A DNA stretch of 64,000 nt from Planctomycetota bacterium. Lineage in GTDB: Bacteria; Planctomycetota; MHYJ01; JACQXL01. The DNA lies in NCBI GenBank assembly GCA_016235865.1, contig JACRIK010000033.1:47083-111082 (forward strand). Direction: 5' to 3'. Positions 1-8,005 of this stretch are shown here, one piece after another (within the stretch, counting starts at the first letter, position 1; each line of letters opens with the position of its first letter). Below the pieces are notes generated by a model. It was given only the letters and a program-made list of their open reading frames with translations, was not told where the DNA came from and made no database searches. A program made the position numbers and the translations under genes.

Positions 1-376
1 AGTTTGCTGTTACTATAATATCAGTGACTCGAGCATTGTCATTATAAGATTCCTTGTTCATCACGGCGCTGCCTACTACTGTCCAGGTACAAATACACCA
101 ATCCCTGCCATCTGGGCTTGATATCCTTTGGGACGGTTCGGGGGTAAGAACGACATAAACACTAAATATCGGGTGCTTCTCTTTTGTTGCAGTTCTAATT
201 CCGGGAATGCCATACCCGGTGTACATTATTACATAAGAAAGAAGCATAGAGCCGGCAATGGCAAAAAATATCATCCCTATTAGAATTAATTTAGCCGTTC
301 GTTCTTTCGTTGTCATATCCCTCGAATCTGCCGAATCAAAATCAGAGATGTCCCAGCAAGTATTTATAAATAACAT
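1..376 (-). CDS. partial membrane-anchored protein of unknown function, runs off the window
   Basis: An open frame of at least 125 codons reads leftward and leaves the window without a stop, so the C-terminus is missing. The start is probably the ATG at 376, preceded by a GGTGAAGAGGG stretch; an in-frame ATG at 316 is the alternative. A hydrophobic segment (about residues 29-51, rich in I/L/M/F) follows a short charged N-terminus and looks like a single membrane anchor. The remainder contains a Cys pair in WCICTW. I do not recognise the family. An N-in, C-out topology is plausible but inferred. Confidence 0.6.
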   Translation of the reverse strand, partial: MLFINTCWDISDFDSADSRDMTTKERTAKLILIGMIFFAIAGSMLLSYVIMYTGYGIPGIRTATKEKHPIFSVYVVLTPEPSQRISSPDGRDWCICTWTVVGSAVMNKESYNDNARVTDIIVTAN

Positions 377-499
377 ACCCTCTTCACCATAAATGTCAAC
401 CAAAATCGTATATTTTGTTGGTATTAAGTCATTATTAGCCCCGATTGTTCACCCAGCCCATAACTTATGGATTGGGTTCACCGGAGGCAGGGCGTTATT
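377..499. repeat. intergenic imperfect palindrome of the CCCAGCCC family
   Basis: The gap holds a near-perfect inverted repeat at about 454-479 (ACCCAGCCCATAA paired with TTATGGATTGGGT). The same CCCAGCCC/GGGCTGGG tips recur inside mtaB (41139-41199) and inside the triple-HTH gene (62605-62632). It could act as a terminator-like structure between two leftward genes. Confidence 0.5.
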
Positions 500-1672
500 T
501 TATTTCCCTGTAGTTACTATCTTCAACGGTTTGGTGGCCTTGGTCAGGAATAACAGGGCGAAACAGGTGTCGGAAAGATTGTCGTTCCATTCGCCTGTCT
601 CGGACTGCTTGGCCACCAGGAACTTGGCGCCGTCTGAGTACCAACTATTATTCCCGATTTTCTCCTGCTCGGCCAATACCCCCAGCCGCTCCATGGCATA
701 TAAGTAGTAGTAGAGCCAGCGCGGGTCGCCCTCGGGATTCTTGCTGACCGTGTAATTCCAGGACACCCATTTCAGGCCGTTGTTGAACCAGGGTTCGCTG
801 TTTACGTCTTTCAACTCTTTGAGGTAATATTTGGTAATGGCCAGGGTGCCCAGCGCGCCCACGGTCATTGAGCCGTAGCCGGTTGATGTCATCCCCAGCG
901 AGCAATAGCCCCAGGAGCCGTTTTTGTTCTGGCAGGCCAGCAGCCACTTTTGGGCTGATTTCAGGGTGGCCTCCGGCACCGAGACGTTGCTTTCGATGCA
1001 GGCCCTCAGGCCCAGGATGGCATATTGGGTATTGGAGTTGTCGCCGTCAGCCGGGCCCTGGGGCGCGCCGGTTATCTTTATCGGCGTTATCTTCTTCGAC
1101 TGGGTCGAACCTGATGATGCCTTGGGAGCCGGGGTCTTCTGGCCGTTGCCGGTCACGACTATCTTTTCCTTGCCCTGGCCGGTCTTGACCCAGCGGGGCG
1201 AGGTCCGCTCGGTGCCGTAACTCCACTGGCCGTTCTTGCACTGGGTATCGACCAGATACTGGGCGCAGTCGGCAATCCGGGCCTGGTATTTTTCCCGGTC
1301 GATGTGCTCCAGGGCTATGGCCTGCAAGGAGACGTGATAGACCTTGTCCAGTTTCAGTTCGGTCACCCTTTGTAAGAATTTGTCCCAGTCCTCGTTGGTG
1401 GCCACGCCGCAATGGGCCAGGGTGTAGAGAATCAGGTCGGCATAGCGCATGGTATGGTCGAATCCGTTGTAATCCCTGAGCGGTACCGTATCCAATTCCT
1501 CCGAAGCGACGTATTTGTAGAGGTATTCGGTGCCCTTGCTGATGGCGTCATTGACCTGGTTCTGCAGTTCCGGCGGCAGGGTCTTCTTTTCTTCTTTCGG
1601 GGCGGATTGGGCAAGTCCGATAAGCAGGACAGAAATGCAAAAGATTACAAAGGCGATTTTTCTGGTAATCAT
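500..1672 (-). CDS. secreted prenyltransferase/squalene-oxidase-like (QW) repeat protein
   Basis: This 390-residue protein has a typical signal peptide (residues 1-24, ending AQSA) followed by an alpha-helical repeat domain. Three QxxxGxW motifs are visible (QCKNGQW, QNKNGSW and QSETGEW, the last near residue 356), each just after a helix of the type AQKWLLACQ. This is the signature of the alpha/alpha toroid shared by squalene cyclases and protein prenyltransferases. The aspartate-rich catalytic motif of true cyclases is not evident, so it is probably a periplasmic structural or binding member of the kind common in Planctomycetes. Residues about 165-215 form a Lys/Ser/Pro-rich linker inside the repeat domain. 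Function is unknown; the fold assignment is fairly secure. Confidence 0.7.
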   Translation of the reverse strand: MITRKIAFVIFCISVLLIGLAQSAPKEEKKTLPPELQNQVNDAISKGTEYLYKYVASEELDTVPLRDYNGFDHTMRYADLILYTLAHCGVATNEDWDKFLQRVTELKLDKVYHVSLQAIALEHIDREKYQARIADCAQYLVDTQCKNGQWSYGTERTSPRWVKTGQGKEKIVVTGNGQKTPAPKASSGSTQSKKITPIKITGAPQGPADGDNSNTQYAILGLRACIESNVSVPEATLKSAQKWLLACQNKNGSWGYCSLGMTSTGYGSMTVGALGTLAITKYYLKELKDVNSEPWFNNGLKWVSWNYTVSKNPEGDPRWLYYYLYAMERLGVLAEQEKIGNNSWYSDGAKFLVAKQSETGEWNDNLSDTCFALLFLTKATKPLKIVTTGK

Positions 1673-1722
1673 TATGATTATCTTGTAGATAAATACGTAA
1701 TAAATATCAAGAATAAGTAAGC

Positions 1723-1803
1723 GGATTTAGCAGATTTTGCTGATTAAACGGATTTATGGCGTCAATCGGCTTAATCCGTATTATCCGCTTAATCAGTTTA
1801 CAG
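1723..1803. repeat. dispersed palindromic repeat upstream of thyA
   Basis: The arms GCGGATTTAGCAGATTTTGCTGATTAAACGGA and ATCCGCTTAATCAG are imperfect inverted copies. A related stretch (GATTAAACGGATAAAC ... ATAAATCCGTTAAATC) lies at 17345-17412. The right arm sits just upstream of the thyA ribosome-binding site. Confidence 0.55.
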
Positions 1804-1814
1804 AGGAATTAAAT

Positions 1815-2588
1815 ATGTCAGAGACCGAAGGTAAGTTAACCCCGGTATTTATCGAGGCATTTGATTTGGATGACGCCTGGTTCCAGGCCCTGAATAAGAT
1901 TCTAGACCACGGCCACGTCTATACCATCACCCGGGGCAGTTTTGCCGGGCAGCGCCGGCTGGAATTCGATTACGCCTTTATCCAGGTGCGCAACCCGTCG
2001 CACCGGCCGATTATCCCGCTCATGCCCGAGGGTTGCGGCATCCCGGCCCCGACCTCGCTGGAATACGTGGAACAGTATATGAATTACTTGCTGACCGGCG
2101 ACAAGCAGGAGAACGAGGATTATACCTACGGCGCCCGCTTAGTTGGCGAGAGGCCGGTGTCCAGTGACGGTTCATTCAAAAGCATGCTCAAGGAAATGCC
2201 GCTCCAGGTCAACCAGATTGAAGAGGTCATCAAGATTTACAAGAATCAGGGATTCGGCACCAACCAGGCCGTGATGGAAATCGGCATGCCCTCGGACATC
2301 AAGCTGGTCGACCCGCCGTGCCTGCGCATCATCGACACGCGCATCCGCTACGGCAAACTCCATTTCATGATTTATTTCCGCTCCTGGGACCTCTGGGCCG
2401 GACTGCCGTCCAACCTGGCCGGGCTGCAGCTCCTGAAGGAGTATATGGCGTCCGAAATCGGGGTCGAGGACGGCGAAATAATCGCCTGTTCCAAGGGTCT
2501 GCATCTCTATGAATATGTCTGGGAATTCGCCCAGACCCGGACCCGCAAGGTGGTGGAGCGGCTCAAAATACAGCCACTAAGTCACTAA
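1815..2588 (+). CDS. thyA: thymidylate synthase, archaeal-type ThyA-superfamily
   Basis: The protein (257 residues from the chosen start) carries the thymidylate synthase active-site pattern: DPPC with the nucleophilic Cys at residue 169, followed by FRSWDLWAGLPSN, which matches the family's RSxDxxLGLPxN dUMP/folate-binding stretch. The N-terminal half has the YTYGARL motif, also typical of the methanogen-type branch. The expected reaction is dUMP methylation with methylene-tetrahydrofolate (or a related C1 carrier), giving dTMP in the cytoplasm. I chose the ATG at 1815 because GAGGAATT precedes it; the frame is open upstream to 1737, but that stretch is a dispersed palindromic repeat. Bacterial ThyA usually has a PCH motif where this has PCL. 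Archaeal affinity is my reading and needs a tree. Confidence 0.72.
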   Translation: MSETEGKLTPVFIEAFDLDDAWFQALNKILDHGHVYTITRGSFAGQRRLEFDYAFIQVRNPSHRPIIPLMPEGCGIPAPTSLEYVEQYMNYLLTGDKQENEDYTYGARLVGERPVSSDGSFKSMLKEMPLQVNQIEEVIKIYKNQGFGTNQAVMEIGMPSDIKLVDPPCLRIIDTRIRYGKLHFMIYFRSWDLWAGLPSNLAGLQLLKEYMASEIGVEDGEIIACSKGLHLYEYVWEFAQTRTRKVVERLKIQPLSH

Positions 2589-2599
2589 GGCACGAAAAC

Positions 2600-2715
2600 A
2601 CAAACACGAATCACACGAAAAGAACGAATGGCACGAATAAATCCGCTATAAACAATAATTCGTGTTATTCGCCTTTATTCGCTGGACGCGGTCCCTACGG
2701 GTTCGTCTTATTCGT
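2600..2715. repeat. dispersed repeat, AACACGAATCACACGAA family
   Basis: Contains CACGAATCACACGAA and inverted counterparts (ATTCGTGTTATTCG, TTATTCGTGTTT), giving an overall palindrome. A related copy is at 16966-17025. Confidence 0.6.
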
Positions 2716-2797
2716 GTTTATATTTTACGGCTGGTTTTTCTTGACTTCTTAGGGTCTTTGTGGTTATATAATTTAAAAGTAATGAAAGGGGTGTTAT

Positions 2798-3817
2798 ATG
2801 AAGAAAATGATAGTAATCGCCGTGGTGCTGGCCGCGCTGATCGTGGTCGGCTACAGTTGCGGCGGGGGCAGCAGCAGCGGGAGTTCCGGAGACACCACGG
2901 TAAAACACATCGCGGTTGACCCGTATATTGTCGGCGCCAAGTTTTTTGAAGACCTGGATGGCGACGAAGTCCAGGATACAGGCGAGCAGTTGTCCAGCTT
3001 GACTGATGCCAATGGCCTATTTACATTTTCCAGCCCGTTAACCACCGGCTCATTTATAGTCCTGAGCAATACGGTCATCGGCCCGCTCCATAACGGCGTA
3101 AGCTACACCGGCATCGTTAAAAGAGAGGTGACCTCAATCACTGAGTCGCTGGTGGCTTCGCCTTTGACCACGCTTCTGGCCAACGGCTGGACCGCGGAAA
3201 ATGTGGTTGATGTCCTGACCGGCGCCGGATTGGCCGGAATCACAGTTACAGACCTGACCAAGAACCCGATGGCCGGGGTTAATGACCTGACCGCCGTGAC
3301 TGAGGCCGAACTGGTTCAGATCAGGTCGTCCATAGCCATTTATTCATTCCTTTCCATAATGGACCAGATAATTACCGGCGAGGGATATGCCCTGACCTAT
3401 ATTACTTTTACGAATTATGCCGTGACCACCACGCCGGCTCTGCAGGCAATGGTTACTTCCATTAAAACCTGCCTATCGCATACACTTCTGGCCACTATCA
3501 AATCCCAGATGGATGGTTCGGGATACACACTTCCGTCTGTGACAGCCGGAGATATTATCAGGACATCAGTGGCTATGGCTGACTGGATTATTCCGCAGGT
3601 AGTTGCAAACCCGACCGGATTTGATCCTACTCCATCATTACCATTGTATGCGACTATGAGTTACCAATTAGGGGTGAATTTCTATATTATCAGGAATAAA
3701 ACGAATTTTATCATCCAGGGGGCGCTTAGCGGTCCTGCACCTTCAAACCCGCTAAAAGATAATGCCATTCCCGGTATTCTTACAAGGGATACACTTGGAG
3801 TCAATGACTTGCCGTAA
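2798..3817 (+). CDS. putative lipoprotein with Asp-rich SdrD/EF-hand-like segment
   Basis: This 339-residue protein begins with a lipoprotein signal peptide; the lipobox VGYSC puts the modified Cys near residue 21, followed by a Gly/Ser linker. Residues about 48-75 (FFEDLDGDEVQDTGEQ ... TDANGLFTF) resemble the calcium-binding start of a B-type/SdrD-like or carboxypeptidase-regulatory beta-sandwich domain. The rest is helical and unrecognised. GAAAGGGG is well placed before the ATG. A TTGACT box at 2741 and TTATAT 17 nt later are a possible promoter. A strong terminator follows immediately. Likely an envelope protein; the partner is unknown. Confidence 0.6.
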   Translation: MKKMIVIAVVLAALIVVGYSCGGGSSSGSSGDTTVKHIAVDPYIVGAKFFEDLDGDEVQDTGEQLSSLTDANGLFTFSSPLTTGSFIVLSNTVIGPLHNGVSYTGIVKREVTSITESLVASPLTTLLANGWTAENVVDVLTGAGLAGITVTDLTKNPMAGVNDLTAVTEAELVQIRSSIAIYSFLSIMDQIITGEGYALTYITFTNYAVTTTPALQAMVTSIKTCLSHTLLATIKSQMDGSGYTLPSVTAGDIIRTSVAMADWIIPQVVANPTGFDPTPSLPLYATMSYQLGVNFYIIRNKTNFIIQGALSGPAPSNPLKDNAIPGILTRDTLGVNDLP

Positions 3818-3836
3818 ACAAGGCGATCGGATTATT

Positions 3837-3870
3837 AAAAGCCCTGCAGTATACACTGCAGGGCTTTTTT
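3837..3870 (+). terminator. strong intrinsic terminator, bidirectional
   Basis: A perfect 14-bp stem (AAAAGCCCTGCAGT / ACTGCAGGGCTTTT) with an ATAC loop ends in a T-run. Because the stem starts with an A-run, it can also terminate the convergent minus-strand operon ending at 3890. Confidence 0.85.
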
Positions 3871-3889
3871 ATTCTCTGCGCCTCTGCGG

Positions 3890-4717
3890 TTATATTGCTT
3901 CGTAGTGTTTTTTCATCAGCAGGGCATCGGTTTCCAGGTTCGGGCTCTCGCAGATTAATATCCCACCCACCTGGTGTTCCTTTAGCGCCTTTAATAAATC
4001 CTTGTAATTCATGTCCGACTCCGGCAGGTTGAGATGCTCCTGTTCGCCCTTGTCAGAATACTTGATGCCGGAGGTGTGGATATGCAGATTCTTTAGGAAC
4101 CCGGAGCCTAATTCCTTGGCTATCTGTTTTAGGACATCGGTCCATTCTTGGTAAGAATTATATTTTCCTGCGCTACGCGCGTGCAGATGTGAGAAGTCAA
4201 TACACATGCCGATAGGTAATTCTTCAGCCAATTTGATTAGTTCCTCGAGCGAGCCGAATTGTGACGCCTTGCCGGTGAGTTCCGGGGTCAATCTGATATC
4301 TATTTTATCCTTATTGAGACGGCTGATGATTTCCTTAAGATTATTTCTGATGGTTTGATATGTTTTGTCCGCCGGGTCGCCCAGATAGAACCCGGCATGG
4401 AAGGTGACGTTGACAGCGCCGCAGAGCGCGCCGATGCGGCAACTGTCGTATATCCGTTTCTTGCTGGCGTCTATTTTCTCCGGCTCATGGGCATTGAGAT
4501 TGATAAAGTAGGGCGCATGGACGGTCAGGGTTAGTCCTAATTCTTGGCGCTTTTTATTAACCTCTTTAGCTAGCGCCTCGCCCATACGCACGCCCTGGAC
4601 GAATTCCAGTTCCATGGCGCCCAGGCCCAATTCCTTGATGCGGGCCAGCCCGGCTATGGTATGCGGTTCACTGGAACTTCTGGGCACCCCGGCTGTGCCG
4701 AATAATAGGTTTCCCAT
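3890..4717 (-). CDS. nfo: endonuclease IV-like TIM-barrel (AP endonuclease family 2)
   Basis: The 275-residue protein is the length of endonuclease IV and shows its zinc-ligand series in order: HAPY, FHAG, TPELTG, CIDFSHLHAR, HIHTSG, EHLN and ICESP. These residues bind the trinuclear zinc site that cleaves DNA 5' of abasic sites. It opens with GTAGVP, as in archaeal-type relatives. It is the last gene of a minus-strand group; its ATG overlaps the preceding stop by one base (TAATG), suggesting translational coupling. A sugar-isomerase-like TIM barrel is the alternative, but the ligand set favours Nfo. Confidence 0.75.
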   Translation of the reverse strand: MGNLLFGTAGVPRSSSEPHTIAGLARIKELGLGAMELEFVQGVRMGEALAKEVNKKRQELGLTLTVHAPYFINLNAHEPEKIDASKKRIYDSCRIGALCGAVNVTFHAGFYLGDPADKTYQTIRNNLKEIISRLNKDKIDIRLTPELTGKASQFGSLEELIKLAEELPIGMCIDFSHLHARSAGKYNSYQEWTDVLKQIAKELGSGFLKNLHIHTSGIKYSDKGEQEHLNLPESDMNYKDLLKALKEHQVGGILICESPNLETDALLMKKHYEAI

Positions 4718-5802
4718 TACAATCCTAACTTCTTATAAAGCGCCTTGATATTAACGTTCTTCTGGACCAGCTTGATGGCCTCGTCAATCTTGGACGGCGT
4801 ATATAGTCCAAAATGTTTTCTCAGGCGCTCTATCTTGCGCGAGGTCTCCAGCGAGGTGTCCCGGACCACCAGAACCGGCACGTTCATCTCCTCGGCCTTG
4901 GACAGGACGATATCCGGCGGATAGAGTTTGCCGGTCAGGATCAGGCATTCAATCTGGCTTTCCAGGGCGGCCAGTTGGATCTCGACCCGGTCGCCGCTGA
5001 CGATGACCGCATTGCATCTGGTATCCCGGAAATACTTTATGTCGTTTTCCATGTTCATGGTCGAGATGCAGAATTCCTCGACGATACTGTCTTCCTTGTC
5101 AGTGCCGGAAAGCAGTTCCGCATTGAGCATGGTTTTGAGTTCCCGGATGGACAGGGCCTTTAGGCGGGGCAGGGCCGGGATGATACCCAGGGTTTCTATT
5201 TTGTGCTCCTTTTCCAGGAACGGGACGATTCTGTCCTTAAGGTATTCAATCTGGTTGGCTGGCACGTAGTTGAATATCACGCCGGACAGGAGATTTCCCA
5301 GGACTTTTTTGGCCATAATGAATCCGTCAATGATGTCCAGCGGCAGGGCGAAGCGGTTGGCCTGGAATCCGTCAATCAGGATGGTCGGCCAGTTGAAATC
5401 CCGGATGAGATGGTGTTCGCTTAAGCCCAAAGACGAGCCGCGGTAGAACCGGCCCAGGCCCTTGACCAGAAGCACGTCCTTCTTACCGGAGAGTTTGGCG
5501 ATGCTGGCCTTGACGTTTTCGGACAGATTTATCCTTTCCTTGCCGGCAATGATATTCCTGAAGAGTTCGTCATTGACCACCAGCGAGGTTAGGTGCTTGA
5601 CCGGCTCTTCCAGTTGGAATATGTTCTGGAAAAAGACCGCGTCCTCATCGCTGGTTACCCGCTCGTGCAGGTGCGGCTTGTTGGCCAGCGGCTTGAGGAA
5701 GCCGACCCGGTATTTGTCGGCCAGCATTTTCTTGCCAATGCCGGCAATGACCATGTTCTTGCCGGCCGCGTCATTGACCGAAGAGATGAATAGTGTTTTC
5801 AT
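4717..5802 (-). CDS. BioD-type P-loop protein with DRTGG domain (phosphotransacetylase N-terminal-like)
   Basis: The 361-residue protein starts with a P-loop NTPase related to BioD/cobyrinic acid synthase (SSVNDAAGKNMVIAGI, residues about 7-22), a form in which the Walker A is modified. Residues about 210-320 match a DRTGG domain (RELKTMLNAEL ... NAVIVSGDR ... CLILTG). Together these correspond to the N-terminal regulatory half of long-form phosphotransacetylases, without the catalytic Pta domain. Such stand-alone proteins often sit next to ADP-forming acyl-CoA synthetases, as here. A regulatory role in acetyl-CoA/acetate metabolism is inferred from that neighbourhood. Confidence 0.7.
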   Translation of the reverse strand: MKTLFISSVNDAAGKNMVIAGIGKKMLADKYRVGFLKPLANKPHLHERVTSDEDAVFFQNIFQLEEPVKHLTSLVVNDELFRNIIAGKERINLSENVKASIAKLSGKKDVLLVKGLGRFYRGSSLGLSEHHLIRDFNWPTILIDGFQANRFALPLDIIDGFIMAKKVLGNLLSGVIFNYVPANQIEYLKDRIVPFLEKEHKIETLGIIPALPRLKALSIRELKTMLNAELLSGTDKEDSIVEEFCISTMNMENDIKYFRDTRCNAVIVSGDRVEIQLAALESQIECLILTGKLYPPDIVLSKAEEMNVPVLVVRDTSLETSRKIERLRKHFGLYTPSKIDEAIKLVQKNVNIKALYKKLGL

Positions 5803-5817
5803 GTAGCACTCCTTGTT

Positions 5818-5872
5818 GAGCGTAGAGCGTGTAGCGTAGAGCGTGTTGTGCTCTATGCTCTTTGCTCTATGC
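5818..5872. repeat. dispersed repeat, GTAGAGCGTATAGC family
   Basis: Alternating GAGCGTAGAGCGTGTAGC and GCTCTATGCTCTTTGCTCTATGC arms form a palindrome between two minus-strand genes. The same family lies at 37867-37930 and in frame inside the acyl-CoA synthetase gene at 6536-6605. Confidence 0.7.
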
Positions 5873-8005
5873 TATGGTAATCCTTGCATCAATAGCAATA
5901 CCGCCTTTCGAGAACAATTTATACGGATTTATATCCAGTTCGGCAATCTGGGGAAAATCGGTCACCAGTTGCGAGATCTTTAAAATGGTTTCTTTGAGGT
6001 TCTGCAGGTCGGATGGTTCCTGCCCTCTGATGCCTTTGAGGAGCGGATAGGTTTTTATCTCGCGGATCATGGCCTCGACATCGGACATCTTCAGAGGCGC
6101 CAATCTGAATGACACGTCTTTCAAGACTTCCACATAGATGCCGCCCAGCCCGAACATTATCAGGTGCCCGAACTGGCGGTCGCGCGATACGCCGATAATG
6201 ATTTCCTGGCCGCCGGCCACCATTTTCTGGACCATGATGCCCTTGATGGCGGCGCTGGCCGAGAGCCGGGACACGCTTTCAATAATCTCCCGGTAGGCCT
6301 TGTTTAATTCGGCCGGCGTATGGATATTCAGTTTTACCCCGCCCACATCGGTCTTGTGCGAGAATTCGGCCGAGATGAGTTTGAGCACCACCGGATATCC
6401 GATGGCCTCAGCATATTCCAGGGCCTGGTCCAGTGACTGGGCCAGTTTGAAATCCGGAATCGGGATATCATAATCGTTAATTACCTTCATCACCTCATCA
6501 GTGGTGATGGTTTCGCCTGAACTTAATGTTTTAGCGCATAGAGTATAGGGCTTAGAGCCTTTTGATATTTTTGCTATACGCTCTACGCCGCTCGCTCTTT
6601 GCTCTGAATTCTGCCAGCTGGAATACTGGAACATGGCTTTAAATGCGGTGATGGCTTGTTCCGGGTAGGGATAGCAGGGGATGCCAGCCTGTTTAATCAG
6701 TTCCACCCCGCGCGAGGCAATCTCTCCGCCCATAAAGCAGGCCAGGATAGGTTTCCGGGACTTCCGGAACATCTCCACGATGGCCCGGGCAATGGCCTCG
6801 GGCTGTTTTTCCTTGCTGGCCGGCAGCAATACGGCCAGTAATCCGTCCACGTTTTTATCGTTATGGGCCGACTCTAGGGCTAGGGAGTAACGTTCGTAGG
6901 TGGCGTCGGCAATCACGTCAATCGGGTTATAGAAATTAGCCCCGGGCGGGAATCCGGCGCGCAGTTTGGCAATGGTTTCCTCGGTGAACTGGGCCATCTG
7001 GAGTATTTTGGATTTCTCAATCTGGTCCGTGGCCATGACGGCCGGCCCGCCGGCGTTGGTGATGATGGCGATGCGCGGGCCTTTGAGGCTGATGTCTTTC
7101 GATGTGTCCGGTGAGCCGGAATAGGTGGCAAAGGCCCGGGCTACGTCGAATAACTCCGGCAGCGTGTCGACTCGGATGACGCCGGATTGCAGAAACCCTG
7201 CCTGGTAAGCCCGGTCCTGACCGGCCAAAGAACCGGTATGTGACGAGGCCGCCCGTGAACCGGCCACGCTCGAGCCGCCTTTGACCATGACAATCGGCTT
7301 TATCTTGCTCACCCGCCTGGCCACCTCCATAAACCTGCGGCCGTTTTCTATCGCCTCAAGGTAGCCGAGGATTACGTTTGTATCCTTGTCTGCGGCCAGG
7401 TAATCTATCAGATCTATCTCGTCGACGTCGATTTTATTGCCTAGGCTGATTAGTTTGGAGATGCCGATTTGTTCCTGGATGGTCCAGTCGAGAATAGCCA
7501 TGCACAGCCCGCCGGACTGAGAGAAGAAGGTAATCTGTCCGCGCGGCGGCAATTTATCCGCCGGCAGGAAGGTGGCGTTAAGCGGGGTGACCAGGTCGAT
7601 GAATCCCACACCGTTCGGGCCGATGGCTCGGATATCGTTATCCTTGAAGACCTGGCGGATTTCCTTTTCCATCCGGGCGCCTTCCAGCCCGATTTCCTTG
7701 AATCCGGCTGTGATAATAATGGCCGACTTGAGATTTTTCTTGGACTCAACGGCGGATTTAAGTATGGGCAGGACAAACGGCGCCGGGACCGAGAATATTA
7801 TCAGGTCAATATCGCCCGGAACGCTTTGGACATCCTGATAACATTTCAGCCCCAATATTTCATCGGCATTCTTGTTGACCGGGTATATCCGTCCTTTATA
7901 ACCGCTGGTGATGATATTCTTGAGGGTGGTGTGTCCCAGTTTGCCCGGTTCGCGCGATGCGCCGATAACCGCGATTGATGAAGGCTGAAAAAGGTCTTTT
8001 ATCAC
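5867..8005 (-). CDS. acd: ADP-forming acyl-CoA (acetyl-CoA) synthetase, fused alpha-beta subunits
   Basis: This 712-residue protein has the full domain order of the fused enzyme. It begins with a CoA-binding Rossmann domain (SIAVIGASREPGKLG). The succinyl-CoA-synthetase-like ligase domains follow, with the phosphorylated histidine at residue 256 (ASSHTGSLAG). The ATP-grasp beta part starts near residue 495 and contains GYPVVLKL, SHKTDVGGV and ELDINP. It makes ATP from ADP plus an acyl-CoA, the energy-conserving step of peptide or aldehyde fermentation in archaea and some anaerobic bacteria. The start overlaps the upstream lipoprotein gene (ATGA). Residues about 467-490, between the ligase and ATP-grasp parts, are encoded by a dispersed palindromic repeat. 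Substrate preference cannot be read. Confidence 0.9.
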   Translation of the reverse strand: MIKDLFQPSSIAVIGASREPGKLGHTTLKNIITSGYKGRIYPVNKNADEILGLKCYQDVQSVPGDIDLIIFSVPAPFVLPILKSAVESKKNLKSAIIITAGFKEIGLEGARMEKEIRQVFKDNDIRAIGPNGVGFIDLVTPLNATFLPADKLPPRGQITFFSQSGGLCMAILDWTIQEQIGISKLISLGNKIDVDEIDLIDYLAADKDTNVILGYLEAIENGRRFMEVARRVSKIKPIVMVKGGSSVAGSRAASSHTGSLAGQDRAYQAGFLQSGVIRVDTLPELFDVARAFATYSGSPDTSKDISLKGPRIAIITNAGGPAVMATDQIEKSKILQMAQFTEETIAKLRAGFPPGANFYNPIDVIADATYERYSLALESAHNDKNVDGLLAVLLPASKEKQPEAIARAIVEMFRKSRKPILACFMGGEIASRGVELIKQAGIPCYPYPEQAITAFKAMFQYSSWQNSEQRASGVERIAKISKGSKPYTLCAKTLSSGETITTDEVMKVINDYDIPIPDFKLAQSLDQALEYAEAIGYPVVLKLISAEFSHKTDVGGVKLNIHTPAELNKAYREIIESVSRLSASAAIKGIMVQKMVAGGQEIIIGVSRDRQFGHLIMFGLGGIYVEVLKDVSFRLAPLKMSDVEAMIREIKTYPLLKGIRGQEPSDLQNLKETILKISQLVTDFPQIAELDINPYKLFSKGGIAIDARITIA
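6536..6605. repeat. palindromic repeat lying in frame inside acd
   Basis: GCATAGAGTATAGGGC ... CTATACGCTCTACGC ... GCTCTTTGCTCTG matches the intergenic elements at 5818-5872 and 37867-37930. Here it encodes about 24 residues of the interdomain linker without breaking the frame. Confidence 0.75.

Noticed and set aside
393..707. 104-codon plus-strand frame
   Set aside because: Overlaps a palindrome and the C-terminal part of the QW-repeat gene on the other strand; no ribosome-binding site.
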